Source of the DNA: Rattus norvegicus
Taxonomy: Eukaryota; Chordata; Mammalia; Rodentia; Muridae
Reading direction: 5' to 3'
Assembly: GCF_036323735.1 (NCBI RefSeq)
Contig: NC_086038.1
Span: 24,896,001 to 24,960,000, forward strand
Length of the DNA stretch: 64,000 bases
The position numbers and the translations under genes were made by a program. This document shows, in pieces, positions 1 through 12,160 of this stretch. The stretch's first letter is position 1. Every line of letters begins with the position of its first letter. Below the pieces are notes generated by a model that was given only the letters and a program-made list of their open reading frames with translations, had not been told where the DNA came from and made no database searches.

Positions 1-1180
1 GGGCTGGGCACCAGGTCAACAAATCTAAACATGCAGTCTTGCAGGCGTGAAAGAATGCACGTGGGGTGGGGGAGGGGTGCCAGCGACTCCTGCCAATGGA
101 AGTATAGGTGGAAAGATGGGACCATGGTCAGGATACGCAAGTGACATGAAGGGAAGCTTATTGGCTAGCTAACAAAAGGGTATAGACTAGACCCCAGGAC
201 CTGCAGGCATCTGTCCTCAGTCGAGATTAAACTGTTGAAAGGATGCCCTGTGGTTTGAAGAAGCCATCCCTTAGGCATGGGCCACCACTTCTGCCCATTA
301 AGTTCTGAGAACTCTCGTCATTTGATGACTTGGGAATTTTTTCTAGCTGATAAATTGCCAAAGGGATAGGGAATAATTATTTAAACCCTCCATTTCTAGC
401 AAAGGCAAAGGTTCCAATTGGTATATTTCTTTCCCGTCCTTTTATGGTGGTAGAAAGGTGGGGTGTGTGTGTGGGAGTGAGGGGGGTTTTCTCATGCAAG
501 CTAACCATTCTACCCAGACATTTGATTGACAGGTCTAAACTCATGTCTTCTGCAACTCCTTCTGCCTAGCAGAACCATGGCTCACCACCTTCACTGCGGT
601 GATAGACCAGGTAAAGCAAGCATTAACAAGTAATGGGAGTTCAACCACGTCCTGTGATTTCAACCCATCCTGACAATCTTGGCAGTGTCTTCCTCTGGGG
701 AAAAAATATGGTGGTCCATGCCAAAGGAATGGTTTCTTCAAACCATAAAGCATCCTGTGTACTTCTCAACAGTTTAATCTCCACTGAAGGCAGGTTAGGG
801 GCTCCTGGGGTCTAGCTGATACCCTTTCTTAGATAGTCAATATTATCTGACTAATTCGGCATGACAATGTTGCATGGTCAATTCCCAAGAGCAGGTGCCC
901 TATGGGAGTGATCCTTAGGTCTGCTCCAGGCCCAAGACTGTTCTCACCTAAGACCCCACTTTTGTTCTCCTGTGTTAAGGTGTAGGAAGAGAAGGATGAG
1001 GGATAGAACAACGGGACAAAGAAGATGATGACGAAATGATGAAGATGCAACATCAGCTTCCTAAGCCATGAACTGCAGCTGGGTGACAACCACTGAAGGG
1101 TATTTGAGGAACTTCCCCAAGGCGTTCATGAGTAGAGATATTTAGCAGTTCAGCACTTCCCCTTCAAAGTGACGTTGTGG
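1..1180. other. Intergenic DNA, no recognised feature
   Basis: I see no supported gene or repeat here. Short open frames on both strands lack any domain, start context or family resemblance. A G-rich patch near 60-80 and another near 460-490 are the only compositional oddities. The stretch looks like ordinary single-copy rodent intergenic or intronic sequence. Confidence 0.5.
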
Positions 1181-1488
1181 GACAGGGAGATGCCTCAACA
1201 GACAAAGTATCAGCACACTAGCTCTGCAAGCTTGAGCAGTCAAGTTCAATCCCTAGAAACTGTGCATGCGATTGGTTACAGTGGCCTGCATCTGCAATCC
1301 CAGTGCTGCGACAGCAGAATAGAAGACGGACACAGACCTGCCAAGAACTCATTGGCCAGCTACCCTGGAGTATACAGCACGGTAAAAAATGAGAGAGACC
1401 CACTGTTTTAACAAGATGAAAGGAAAGAACCTATCCTGAAAGTTGCTCTCATACCTCTACATTTAGGCAGTGACACGTACACATGAAC

Positions 1489-1489
<1 letters not shown>
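1181..1489 (+). repeat. B4-type SINE, diverged
   Basis: The stretch opens with a tRNA-like half (AGATGCCTCAACAGACAAAG, then TTCAATCCC, the box B relic) and continues into a B1-like half (GCAATCCCAGTGCTGCGA). It ends in a CA-rich tail. That ID-like plus B1-like arrangement defines B4. Many substitutions show it is old. It is non-autonomous and was mobilised by L1. Confidence 0.75.

Positions 1490-1533
<44 letters not shown>
1490..1533. repeat. (CA)n microsatellite
   Basis: An uninterrupted CA dinucleotide run of about 22 units that grew from the 3' tail of the preceding B4. Likely length-polymorphic. Confidence 0.97.
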
Positions 1534-1537
<4 letters not shown>

Positions 1538-1569
1538 AACACACACATAGATAAATAAAATAAGTACCA

Positions 1570-1700
1570 TTGAGCCAGACATGGTAGTGATGTCTGTCGA
1601 CCCAGCACTAGGTAGAGGCAGAGACATCACAAGTTCAAGTTTATGCTCAGCTCCGTAGTGTTTTCAAGGTCAGCCTGGATGTCAGCTCCTGTTTTTAAAT
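1570..1700 (+). repeat. B1 SINE, diverged
   Basis: The order of landmarks matches the 7SL-derived B1: GCCAGACATGGTAGTGATGT, then CCCAGCACTAGGTAGAGGCAG, then AAGTTCAAGTTTATGCTCAG, then an A-rich end near 1700. It is heavily mutated and therefore old. Confidence 0.75.
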
Positions 1701-1822
1701 AAAGGAGCTCATTCGGTTATCCAGGTGTCATGTTCTAAAAGTGTGCCAACAATCCAGCAGCCAAAATCTATATTCACCTATGCTGGACACATAGATGAAA
1801 ATTACTCTAAAGACATGGAGAA

Positions 1823-1838
1823 GAGATAGATAGATGAC

Positions 1839-1928
<90 letters not shown>
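1823..1928. repeat. (GATA)n-(GA)n-(GATA)n compound microsatellite
   Basis: A few GATA units lead into about 20 GA units (about 1843-1883) and then about eleven GATA units (1884-1927). It is followed by AT/TATG-rich sequence to about 2040. Probably hypervariable. Confidence 0.97.
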
Positions 1929-2040
1929 TAGAGATATCTTTTGTTAGATAGTCAATACTATATCACATACACATACATATGTATATGTGTGTATACATAT
2001 ATATACAATATATACATATATTGATTGATTATATATAATG

Positions 2041-4500
2041 ATTGCAGTCAATGACATGCCAAGATTAAAATGACGCAGACGATGGAATAAGCTTTATCGT
2101 GTTGAGGTCATATGCCATGATTCTTTTTAAAACCAGTGATCTTCCTTTAAGAAGCCTGAAGTGATCTGTTAAAAAATAACAAAACAAAACTGGCTTCTTA
2201 TTCTCTTGAACTAGAGAAACTCATAAAAATCATGCTTAAAAAGGAGTCTCAAGCTCTGTGTTCTCTCTAAGAACACCCACAAAATTGCTCAGGCCATCGG
2301 TCTGAATGACATCACTGTAAGGTGAGTTAGTAGGTATCTATCTGGCCACTTCACTGCCCCACATCATAGTGGAGCTGGATGCAGGCTACGTAGTCAAAAG
2401 CAAGTGTTAAAGTGCATGCTTTAAAATGCATGTGCTGCCCTTAAGAGTCGGTAACACTCCTAGTTACTGAACATACACCAAGAAGTTGCTAACTGAGCAC
2501 ACGGTCACGACTGGGACCCAAGCCTCAAATGATACCGAGATGATCCTAAAAATGAATTATTTGATCCTAAACTAGAGAGGATGCTGCACAGGAGAAAAAA
2601 AAAAGTATGCCAGAAGAAAGTGAAGAAATAAAAACTTCTAGTACAGGAATAGATTCAAAATAAAATAGATTAAATTAAAAGAAAACTTTTTTGCCATCTA
2701 GCACAATTTATAGAACTCAATAAATATTGCTGAGAAATGAATGTGTGAATGAATAAATGAGATAGGTTCCATAGGGTGTTTTGTTTTGTTTTAATGAACG
2801 ACTGTCAAAGACTGTTGTGTAGGAAGAAGTGTTTTTACTGGAGAAAAAAAATGAATCTCAATCAGCTGCTCGTGGTTGAGGTCACTGCAGTAGACCTGTC
2901 ATGAAGACACCCAGGCTTTGAGAGGGTGGTGAAATAACCCTCACAATTTCAGTGAAGTCTCCCGACCAGCAGCCTGCACTGCCATCCTTTGGAGAGCAAT
3001 GCTGACCTCCTCTGAGCTTGTTACTCAAACAATGAACAAGTTACTCTGAAACAAACGTTTCCAGAGATGGAGCTAAAAGCTTTCCTTTCCTGGCAAGGCA
3101 AGCCTGCTTTAGAGCTAATGAATGCTGGGTATAGACTGGGGAAGGAGAAGCTCTAAGTGGGTCAACAAGTGGGCCAGGGAGATGAATGGGCGACCGTCCA
3201 CATACTGCCTTGTATTCTTCAAAATAACCTTCCGTGGTTGCCGTGAAACGGGGCCAAGGAAATTTCATTACTGTGTTTATTATTCTTTAGCACTTTTTTT
3301 TTCAAGCACCTAGCAACTACTATGATAAACGCCCTCAAATGGGAAAGGATAAATGTTGCATGCGTGTGAGCTGAATTCCCCCTATTTGTATATTCTGAGC
3401 TTAAATTATTCATTTACATTTTTTACTTTAAAAAAATCAACCAGTCTACAAAGAGGAGATACTTTTAAAAAAAAATCTCATTGCTGTGGATTTTAAAAGC
3501 TTCTCAAGGTAAGAATCCAAAAGGCCCCTCAGCAACAAATAACGGGATTATTAGATGATATAATTAATATGCATCAACTGTTACTTATGAAACAAAGCAA
3601 TATATCTAAGGAATGCAATTACAAGCAAGTGAGAGCCTGCATATTAAAAGCATGCATATTAATGAGAAAGGAACCTCACAGAGTTATGTTAAATGTATAC
3701 CAAAATACCTCGGTGGGGGTCCTTTTCTTCAAAATTTTTCTCAGATACTGAGATCAATGGGTGGTTCTCAATGAATTGCTGCATTTATAATGAAGGGTAT
3801 TTAAAGGTAGTGACAGCGTGAAGGGTCCATGAGATCCCGCTAATAGAGCAGAATCCAGTCCTCCTTTGAAAAGGGCTGGCATGCTCCTCGGACCTCTATG
3901 CAAAACCATGAACATTTCAACCTCACAGAACCCATTCCACATTAACAACCAACTATACTCCAAATGACATTTTAAACCTAACATTGATTTATGCTTTCTT
4001 TACCACAGCGGCAAGCAGCAGCTTGTCAGAAGTTACACAGCAGTTGCACAGGTGAAGCCTGCCACTGGGATGTGGGAAGAAAACACCAGCACTTCTATTT
4101 CTGTATATCTATTAACAAAGCCACACATAAATTAGCTTGCGTGATATTTCACGAAGGCGCCGCTGGTCCCTCCCACTCTGTGTGCTGTCTATAAACAAGA
4201 CAAGGGATTCATGTCTGTGGAAGAAAACGGCAGGAGGCAAGAACGCAGTACGTGGCCTACACAGCCACAGGAGGTAGATTTGTTGAGTACATGACTTAGT
4301 ATTACCCAAACTAATCTCCCAAAACTAAAAAAAAAAGGAAAAAAAAAAAAGGAAAACCAAATCCTTATTAAAACAAGCCAGCTTGTTATATAAGTTATAG
4401 GTGTGGAATAATAGTTAATGATTATGTAAATGTGTGCAGTCAGTGACAGAGCCTCTACTCCTATAGTATGCTCTTGCTTGTTTTGTGGTGTAGAGATCGA
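2041..4500. other. Intergenic DNA, no recognised gene
   Basis: No repeat family or coding frame could be recognised. There are several A-rich patches (near 2595, 2845, 3460, 4325-4355). The longest open frames are below 80 codons and have no recognisable domain. Confidence 0.45.
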
Positions 4501-4507
4501 TCATCAC

Positions 4508-4558
4508 GGGACCTCATACATGCTAGACAAGCGCTCTTCCACAGAGTGATATCCCTCC
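4508..4558 (-). repeat. ID/tRNA-derived SINE fragment
   Basis: Read on the minus strand, the segment resembles the ID core. On the plus strand it reads ATGCTAGACAAGCGCTCTTC followed by an ATATCCC-type start relic. It is short and mutated, and could be the tRNA-like half of a B4 whose remainder decayed into the CA run downstream. Confidence 0.6.
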
Positions 4559-4606
4559 ACCCAATAGCAAGTTCTTTAGCACCCACGAAACAAGCATAAC
4601 AAAAAG

Positions 4607-4607
<1 letters not shown>

Positions 4608-4637
<30 letters not shown>
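4608..4637. repeat. (CA)n microsatellite
   Basis: A pure CA run of about 14 units, just downstream of the ID-like fragment. Confidence 0.97.
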
Positions 4638-4639
<2 letters not shown>

Positions 4640-5755
4640 GAGAGGTCTAACTGTACATCCACCATCATGGGTGATAAAGATCACCTTGAGCACCCAGACT
4701 GCCTTGAGGTAGTTTGCATTGATAGGATAATACACTTGCCAGTCTTTTAAAGATGCTTATCTTACATAACACTCTTCTTTATGTGAGCTATACTGTGCAC
4801 ACGCTGCATTAGGTCTGTAGTACATGTTGATAATTAGCAGTGAGCAAGTACCAGGCCTCCTCATATAAGCTGCATTGCCCTGCATTCAGTCTTTACAACA
4901 TCGTCTGCCACATGAACCCTGAAGCTCGCAAACACTGCAAAGCTCACCTCCTTAGAGCTGTGGGGACCACTGCTACCTTCAGGGCTATCAAGAACTCCTC
5001 TGAGGTTCCTGAGTTTTCCTCATCCACGGGGCTCTGCCTTGTGCATCTGTTAATCTCACCTTATCTTCTCAAATTCAGAGTGCATGACATTATGCCCTCT
5101 GGGGGTTATTAAACCCCTCATGTTCCCTTTTCTTCCAAATATTCCCTCCAGTTTTGGCTCTGAGAAGGCTTCTGCAGTCCCTTTAAACGATGCTTAATCT
5201 CGCCTCCATGGTCTAAGGATTACTGTCTTGTCCTCATTGTTCTAGGGCATTTTTTACTCTCCCTCCAAATATCCAGAAAAGCATCTCATGTCACCACTCT
5301 GAATTGCAGTTAGCATCAGTGTCTGTAATGCCCATAAGATTCTAATGATTACGTCACCATCATCTGCCCTTCCCAAGTCATCGTGAATATCCTGAGCTTC
5401 AGGTTCATGAACTCATTCTCCAGTCATTTAAGGTGAGGGAGAGTTCTTCATTACTAGTAACAAAACTCTTCCATGACCTCGACATCAAGAACCACAAGCA
5501 TCCAGTTTGTAGACAGCTGTCCAACGTCTCTTCTCTCCAATCTCTGACATCCTAATGGCAATAGACTCAACAGAGATAATCACAGACTCTGCGTGTACAC
5601 ATGCCATATGTAGTGTCTTACGACTCATGCACATATCACCGTGAATAAGCCCATTTGTTATTGATCTCATCTCTTACACTGCCCACTAACTTCTCACTCA
5701 CTCTCCTCTGTGAGCTATCAATCACATTTTTCCACTTTTTGGATCATTTCGGTTG
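4640..5755. other. Intergenic DNA, no recognised feature
   Basis: The sequence looks single-copy. An open frame of 90 codons at 4840-5112 on the plus strand has no domain I recognise and no Kozak-like start. I cannot exclude an old pseudogene or a non-coding exon. Confidence 0.45.
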
Positions 5756-6518
5756 ATATCAAATATCAGATATGATGCTGTTATTGCATATCTGAAAACC
5801 CCAAGAGAATTGGGGAGAAAAATACAGTAAAAAACAATGTAAGGTTTCAAAAACATATATAACAGAGTATATGTCATAAAGAAGGCAAGATTCTTTCTAT
5901 ATAAAATCTTTTGTGATCAAAGATACCATTTATACTAGCAAGAAAAGTAAAACATTCAAATAATCTTAATAAAATCTGTCCAAGATCAATATGAATAAAA
6001 CCCAATAACATAACAGGAAACACAGAAGAAAACTGAGAAAATGCAATTACATTGGCTGAAGAAATTCAACATAATAAATATGTCAATTTGCCTTAAGAGA
6101 ATGAACAGATAAGACAGTATCATAATAAAAATACAGCTGATGGTTTGGAGGATATTTGCTTCTGATTTAATTATTTCCCTTTTGAACTAAAATAACTGAC
6201 CTGGGGTTCATATATATGTAAACATGTGAAACAGAAAGAGAGCCTGTTTTAAAGAACTACAAAGGAGTGGGAGCCCAACGCTGCTACTCCTGAAATGAGA
6301 AAAGAAAATAGCCGAGAAAAGTTTCAGAAGTCTGAAAACTTGTTGTCTGACTTCAGAGTTGGGCGTGAAGCATCCGTGGCCAACATTAGATGTTTGATTT
6401 TTAAGCACAACACAGAAATGAAACAGAGTAGAGTCCAGAAACACATCTGCACAAATAGTAACACTTGATTTCAACAAATGTGCAATACAATAAATTTAGA
6501 AAAGGATCACCTTTGGAA

Positions 6519-6745
6519 GGTTGGAGGGAGAGAGTACTGTTAGGAGCACTGGCTGTTCTTCCAAAGGACCTGGGCTCAATTCCCAGCACCCACAGGGTAG
6601 TTCACAACTATCTGTAACTCCAATTCCAGGGGATCCAGAGCTTTCTTCTGTTCTCCCTGAACACCATGCACACACACAGTACAGACAAACATGTAAGCAA
6701 AACATCTGTACATATAAGATCATCATCATCATTATAATAAAATTT
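6519..6745 (+). repeat. B3 SINE
   Basis: Landmarks are GGAGCACTGGCTGTTCTTCC, then GACCTGGGCTCAATTCCCAG (box B region), then CTGTAACTCCAATTCCAGGG, then a CA-containing 3' part and an AATAAAATTT end. The order fits B3. It sits inside the ancient L1 relic, so it is younger than that relic. Confidence 0.85.
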
Positions 6746-7181
6746 AACTTTAAAAGTAATATTTTTAATACATAGTACCAGAAAATAGGCTAGCCAAATA
6801 TGGAAAAAAATAGAGTTCAAGCTTTACAAAAATTAACTCAAACTGGATCTCAAATTAACTTCTTGTTAACTTCAAGAGCTAATAGCTTAAAATTCCTGGG
6901 AGAAAACATTAAGCAAAAAATCAGAAAAGTTTCTAATAGGATACAAATTTTAAAAATAACTATTTAAAAAAACCTTTATTAGTACTAAAAATGCTCCTTT
7001 TGCTCCTCAAAAGGCATTGTCAGAGAGTGAGAGGAAATATTTGAAAACAAACCTCCCATGAAGACTTAGAATGTTTCAAAAAATGCAAAATTCCATGCAA
7101 TTTTTCAATGAGTAGCTAAATGATTAATGGGTATTTCACCAAAGACAGACACACAGCAGAAACAGAATGCCTTAGAAAATA

Positions 7182-7200
7182 GGATCATTGTGATCAGGAA
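7182..7200. repeat. Target-site duplication, left copy
   Basis: GGATCATTGTGATCAGGAA is repeated exactly at 7294-7312. The pair brackets the minus-strand ID element and proves it is an insertion. Confidence 0.93.
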
Positions 7201-7293
7201 GTTGCTTTTTTTTTTTTTTTTCCGGAGCTGGGGACTGAACCCAGGGCCTTGCTAGGCAAGCGCTCTACCGCTGAGCTAAATCCCCAACCCCCT
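7201..7293 (-). repeat. ID SINE (minus strand)
   Basis: On the plus strand it shows a poly(T) run, then GAGCTGGGGACTGAACCCAG, CAAGCGCTCTACCGCTGAGC and AAATCCCCAACCCC. This is the reverse complement of the BC1/tRNA-Ala-derived ID family, including internal pol III boxes A and B. It matches the other young ID copies in the window closely and is flanked by a perfect 19-bp duplication. It is a retroposed SINE, not a working tRNA gene. Confidence 0.95.
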
Positions 7294-7312
7294 GGATCAT
7301 TGTGATCAGGAA
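7294..7312. repeat. Target-site duplication, right copy
   Basis: Exact match to 7182-7200, flanking the ID insertion. Confidence 0.93.
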
Positions 7313-7930
7313 AAGGAGATTGCACACAAGTTTAAATGTACCTATGTCCCCATCAGAATGGCTGAACCCAGTTGTCAGTGTTAGGACAACTAACACACTC
7401 ATACTTAGGTATAATGTAAGACAGTACAATTGCTTTGATGAGCAATCTGGTATTTTCTTGAAAAGTTAACCATATTCTCACTGCTTGACTCAGTCATTTG
7501 TACCTCTAGGATATCGGAGAAAATGTTTGATTTTTTGTAGAAAAAAATGTCAAGTCGTAATCTAGGACCGTGAATTGACTGCAGCAAAGCTAAGATCACT
7601 GGGGAACACTTAAGGGCAACACAGATTTACACACATATTGTTGTTTATCTTTTCCTACTCAAAGATTTATACATGTATGTTCACAGGGGCTCTGTTGCAG
7701 TGGTCAAAAACTAGAGATAACATAACTATCCATCAAAACAAAGAAAGACAAACAGCGCTATCCATATTACGGAATATTACTCAGCAATTTAAAAATGCGA
7801 CTGATGTACACACCAAGATGAGTGAATTTCAAAGTGATTGTACCAGATCAAAGAAATCAGACAAAAAGGAATGTACATTTTATGATTCTATAGAGAGAGA
7901 TTTAACCTACTCTGTTCTGACATAAAGTAG

Positions 7931-8069
7931 GTAGCATAATAGCCCAGGGAGAAAAGGCCAGGAACAGGAGAGGGAAAAGAAGAGACAGCTGGCCAAGAGA
8001 GAACATTGAGGAGTTAAGTACATCCATGCGTTGACCACAGTTGTAGCATGTCCACAACTCATCAAATCA

Positions 8070-8118
<49 letters not shown>

Positions 8119-8690
8119 AAATACATGCCTTTATGACATACAGATTACACTTAGTAAGTATGTTTTGAGGTGTCAGTAATTAAAAAAACTAATGATATAG
8201 AGAGACGGTGGCATCTAAGGCCAGCTGGGGAACACTCTTGCTGTTGCTGGGAAAACTGGCTGAACCAGTCAAGAATTAAACCTCAGAACCACATTGTCAC
8301 ACTTTAGCAATACAGTCTGCACCTCATTGTGACATGCGTCCACATGAGGATCCCTTTTTAATCTGGTCTGAGGAAGGAGCGAAAAAGTTCTATGACTGTG
8401 CCAAAGACAAAGAAAAACATTGTTAAGCTGACTAAAATAAAAATATTTAGATGGCAAAAAAATAAATAAATAAAAGACTCTATAAATATACCCAAAGGAC
8501 AAAGAACGTGGGTGGTGGAAGAGTAGCCAAAAGCACTGTTGTGAAGAAAAAGCATCTCCTGCATCCGAAACACACATGGAAACCAGAGAAAGGACCTGCA
8601 GCAAATGGGTGAGCAAAGGAGTCTGACATACGTACAAACAGTATTTTATACGCACGTACACGTGTTTGGCCTTCTGATGAAAATGCACAT
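7931..8690. other. Intergenic DNA with one (CA)n tract
   Basis: Apart from the CA run at 8068-8120 and an AAATAAATAAATAAA patch near 8460, no repeat family or gene is recognised. A long minus-strand open frame (8269-8793, 174 codons) runs through unrelated sequence and into the SINE at 8695. It has no recognisable domain, so I treat it as chance. Confidence 0.45.
8068..8120. repeat. (CA)n microsatellite
   Basis: A CA run interrupted by two CATA units near each end. Likely polymorphic in length. Confidence 0.96.
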
Positions 8691-8694
8691 TGAT

Positions 8695-8907
8695 TTTCTT
8701 AAGACAGGGTCTCATATACCCCAGGCTGCCTTCACACTCATTAAGTAATTGGGTGTGACCTTGAACTTGGGTCCTTCTGCCACAAACCCCCAAGTGCTCT
8801 GATTACAGACACACTACTACACCCAGTGCGCACAGGGCTGGGGATTGGGTCCAGGGCTTTGTGCATATTGGGCAAGCATTCTACCAACTGAGCTATGTTC
8901 CTGGCCC
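8695..8907 (-). repeat. B4-type SINE (minus strand)
   Basis: A reversed B1-like half (AAGACAGGGTCTCATATACC, then CAAGTGCTCTGATTACAGAC) is followed by a reversed ID-like half (GGCTGGGGATTGGGTCCAGG, then ATTCTACCAACTGAGCTATG). On the minus strand this is ID-like then B1-like, as in B4. Two independent insertions (a B1 and an ID) are a less economical alternative. Confidence 0.75.
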
Positions 8908-10240
8908 TTAAAGCCACGTTAAATATTCTCTTCTGTTTATCACTTTAGAAAGACCAGTGACATTTAGTGGCAATTGTCCTCATCAATTATGAGACTATAA
9001 ACCAGTAGACAGTGTTGGTAGGTAGGCCCCTCAACAATATCTACACATTATAAAGCCATGTCCTTTTCGGCCTTAAAGCTTCAGTCTAAGGATAAGGCTT
9101 GCTCGTGTGAGAGATTTTATAGGTGGATATATTTATATGTGGCAGAGTATTAAAAGCAATTAAAATGTGTCAATGAAAGAGTAAGATTGGAGCTTGACAA
9201 TCCGAGTAACTGAATAGTGGGAAGCTGTTACCATAAGGCAGACATGTTCTCTAAGGGACAATCCTTAGGGTCATCTCCAGGTTGTAACGGCAAGGGAAAC
9301 AAGAAAGAGCTATATAGCCATTACTTCCTATGGACTGGTGGGTAAGAACATGGATTTATGTCTTCTTAGATGCATAAAGAGACTTTGGAAAATACAAAAT
9401 AACTTTTAAAAAAACAAATAAATTTCATTAACTTGACAGATCTAGGGGAAATTAGGAGTGTCAAGGGAAACCTCACCATAAGTCGTGTGTGTGTGTGTGT
9501 GTGTGTTATAATTTTGTAAATTTATAAATATATACATATATAAGTAATATATACATACATAATAAAACTATTTGAAGCACTTGAATGTATACAATCTAGT
9601 AAAATAAATGTCCATTTGTCTATTTCCAGAAAGCTCCATGTCTATGAGGTAGGTATGTTTTTACATTCAACATGGTATCTGCAGTTCTCCTAGCTATTGT
9701 TAGAACTCAGGTAAAGCTTACTTCTTGCATGTACACCTCTGAACAATTTTGAGGCATGTACACCTCTGTAACAAATGATCTCAAAGATTTCCTTATAGTT
9801 CTAGAAGAGGTTCGGGCAAAATGTTTCTTTTTGTACAGATACTAAGAGTACGGTTCATTAGCTGTGTGGTCTTGGTCACAACACTTGATGGTGATCACGC
9901 AAAGCCAGCCAAGTGGGTCGAGTAAGCGAAGAGGCGTGCTGTGTTCTACTTCATACAAACTGGATGGTCGCAGAGTTGGTCTGAGAGCTTAGAAGTCATA
10001 ATCCATAATATTATGTTTTTCAGATTCTTTTCATCGGTTTAACCTTAAAAGGCATATAAGGTTTGAATTTTAGAAGCTTAAATAACATAAATCTTTACCA
10101 ATTTTTCCAAAGGAGTAAAATTTTGCTCTGGAGCTGGAACCTGAGGGAGGAAGAGAGCGACTTGGGGCTCCCCAAGGAGAGTCGTGCAGCAGGACAGGCT
10201 GACTGGGGTGGGGAGAAGATGTTATGATTGGAGTAAAAGT
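8908..10240. other. Intergenic DNA, no recognised gene
   Basis: Contains a short (TG)n tract at 9485-9506 and AT-rich sequence at about 9510-9560. Nothing else is recognised on either strand. Confidence 0.45.
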
Positions 10241-10246
10241 AACTTT

Positions 10247-10550
10247 AGGGCTGTGGAGATGGTCGAGTGGTTCAAATGCTTGCCACAAAAGCAACCAGGA
10301 CCAGAGTTCAATCCCCAGAACCCACGAAAAGCAGGGCAGACACAGCAGAACTGGGGAGGCAGAGACATTCCTAAGAAACTGTAAGCTCTGTGGAGAGGGG
10401 GGCGGGGATACATGGTGGAGACTTGTAAGTAAGGCATGTGCTGTCAGCCTCGGTGCTCCATACACATGTGCAGATGGTCAAAAGGTCATGTGCCTACACA
10501 CAGGAGAACACCGCACATATACACACACAAAAAAAAATGCAATTTTAATC
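10247..10550 (+). repeat. B4-type SINE
   Basis: GGGCTGTGGAGATGGTCGAG opens the tRNA-like half. AGAGTTCAATCCCCAGAACC is the box B region. A G-rich middle and a CACA-rich tail with an A run at 10529-10538 complete it. Diverged but complete in layout. Confidence 0.75.
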
Positions 10551-10629
10551 ATTTCATTAAAGTAAAAACTCACCCATCGTGAAATGCCGGATATTCAAAA
10601 TATCGTTTTCTCATCATGTAAATATGCAT

Positions 10630-10840
10630 AACATGGGGTTTGGGCCCGAGGAGCAAGTGAAGCGCCCGCCCAAGCACACAGAACACAGAACATGACCTGG
10701 TGCTGCATGCTAGTAATCCCAGGACTAAAGAGGCAGAGACAGCCGTCCAGGCCAGGGAAAGCCCTGTCTCCGAATGACGTGAATGGTACTGGAGAAGCAA
10801 CACAGAGACTGGTCCTCTGGCCTAGCAAGCACATGTGTGC
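10630..10840 (+). repeat. B4/B1-related SINE, diverged
   Basis: CTGCATGCTAGTAATCCCAG and TCCAGGCCAGGGAAAGCCCT match the B1-like half. The 5' part is degraded. The element runs into a CTGT/TG-rich microsatellite at its 3' end, typical of B4 tails. Confidence 0.6.
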
Positions 10841-10925
10841 TCTCTCTGTGTGTCTCTGTCTTGCTCTGTGTGTCTCTGTCTCTGTGTGTGTGTCTCTGTC
10901 TGTCTGTCTCTCTGTCTCTCTCTGA
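10838..10925. repeat. (TG)/(TCTG) microsatellite
   Basis: A mixed TGTGTC/TCTG pyrimidine-rich array at the end of the preceding SINE, ending in TCTCTCTC. Confidence 0.93.
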
Positions 10926-10940
10926 AGAAAGAAGAAGGAG

Positions 10941-11485
10941 AAAACTGAAACAGAAAGGTTATTAAAATTATTGTAAATGGTCGTACCCAATTATAAGAAG
11001 CCCACAGTAGGACATGAGATACTAGACAATTTATTTTCTAATTCTAATTCTACTACTAACTATGTGACTATGTGACGGGCTGGTTTGATTTGTTTCACTC
11101 TTTTAATGTCACAGGAATTGAGCTGGCTCCTTCTTCCTGGACTAATATTTGGCAATATCTGAAGGTTTTTTTGGCTGTTGTAGCTGCCTAATAAAGGCCA
11201 GAGATTGTGCTGAAGTCTTATGATGCAGACAGACAGCCGTCACCATAACTACGAAACACTGAACGCTAATGCTGCAAGTATAAGAAACCTTGTGCAAATG
11301 AAAAGGTAACTTGTCTACTTTCTTGAGGATACTCAGTGAGTATCTCATATTAGGTAGGAGTGTTTTTAGGGTTTGGGGTGGGTTTTTTTTTAAGCTGTAA
11401 CAACAGTTATCAGAGAAGTTTCTTTACACAGTGGACAGTGGTTAACCCAGAAGATTCCAACTGGCCAAAGTGTGGAGATGTGCCA
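10941..11485. other. Intergenic DNA, no recognised gene
   Basis: A possible MIR scrap lies around 11050-11075 (CTACTACTAACTATGTGAC), too short to call firmly. Nothing else is supported. Confidence 0.4.
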
Positions 11486-11489
11486 GCGA

Positions 11490-12030
11490 AATGCTCAGCC
11501 ACAAATGGAACATCTGCATTGGGTCATAAGCCCCACAGCCAGGCTCAGGGACAGCCTGGAAGAGGGAGCAGGAAGAAAAGAGCCAGAAGTTGGGAAGGTC
11601 AATGAAGACAGAGGAGAAACAATGTCTTCGACATGACAGGACCACTGAGTTCATAAACTCATAGCAGCTCTGGTTGCCTATGCAAGACCAATCCATCTTC
11701 CAGCACAGAATGGAAGGGAGTCCATGAGCCCCACCCCTAACTGAGGAACTGTGAACAGTTGGTGGCTTCTGGGGAGGGGGTCAGTTTTCTTTAAGGGTAT
11801 AACCCCCTATTGGTCAGTCATGCTCTAGCTGATGGTCCCACATATAGGAGGATATGTACAGCACAAAGTGGGCCAGGGGTTGTTAAATAAAGACAGAACA
11901 AAAAGCTAAGGGGGCAGGGTAGGGAAGCGGAACTGGGAGGAGCTAAGGGCAGTATCCGGGGGTAATATGGTGGAAATATCTTGCATGTGATTCTTAAAGA
12001 ATTAATACAAATCATTTAAAGAAGAATAAA
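11490..12030 (+). mobile_element. Old rodent L1 3' UTR (5'-truncated)
   Basis: The segment carries GCCCCACAGCCAGGCTCAGG, AAGAGCCAGAAGTTGGGAAG, then CATAGCAGCTCTGGTTGCCT, CCCCACCCCTAACTGAGGAA, TCAGTTTTCTTTAAGGGTAT, and ends with TTCTTAAAGAATTAATACAA before an A-rich tail. This is the order of 3' UTR landmarks of older murine L1 (Lx-type) elements. No ORF2 remains. The family name is from memory of these landmarks. Confidence 0.7.
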
Positions 12031-12160
12031 TAAGCCGAAACAAATGGTATTTTATTTTCCTGAAGATAAATGTGTTAGAATTTAATGTCTGCCCCCACGA
12101 CAGACCTTGAGGCTAATGGCCTCAAGTTTACCACAATATTCAAAGAAGGCAGGGGTGGCC

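Larger units (their letters stand above)
5760..7930 (+). mobile_element. Ancient L1 ORF2 relic (mammalian-wide L1 type)
   Basis: Blocks follow the order of L1 ORF2: a region equivalent to the post-YADD thumb (about 5765-6150), the segment with AACACTTGATTTCAACAAATG (about 6460), the ACTCAAACTGGATC segment (about 6838), and the 3' end with GGAATATTACTCAGCAATTT (about 7770). The frame is destroyed by stops and indels everywhere. A B3 (6519-6745) and an ID (7201-7293) interrupt it. The 95-codon open frame at 7638-7925 is just a surviving piece of this relic. Confidence 0.75.

Noticed and set aside
4840..5112. 90-codon plus-strand open frame in single-copy-looking DNA
   Set aside because: No domain, no splice or promoter context, and a length expected by chance. 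Left as unexplained intergenic sequence.
7638..7925. 95-codon plus-strand open frame
   Set aside because: It is the decayed ORF2 3' end of an ancient L1 (ITQQF near the YYSA region).
8269..8793. 174-codon minus-strand open frame
   Set aside because: No recognisable domain, a composition typical of reversed A-rich DNA, and it runs into a minus-strand B4-type SINE. Likely chance.
10070..10565. Open frames of 113-131 codons on both strands
   Set aside because: They lie across a B4 SINE and its flank. The encoded sequence is SINE-derived.
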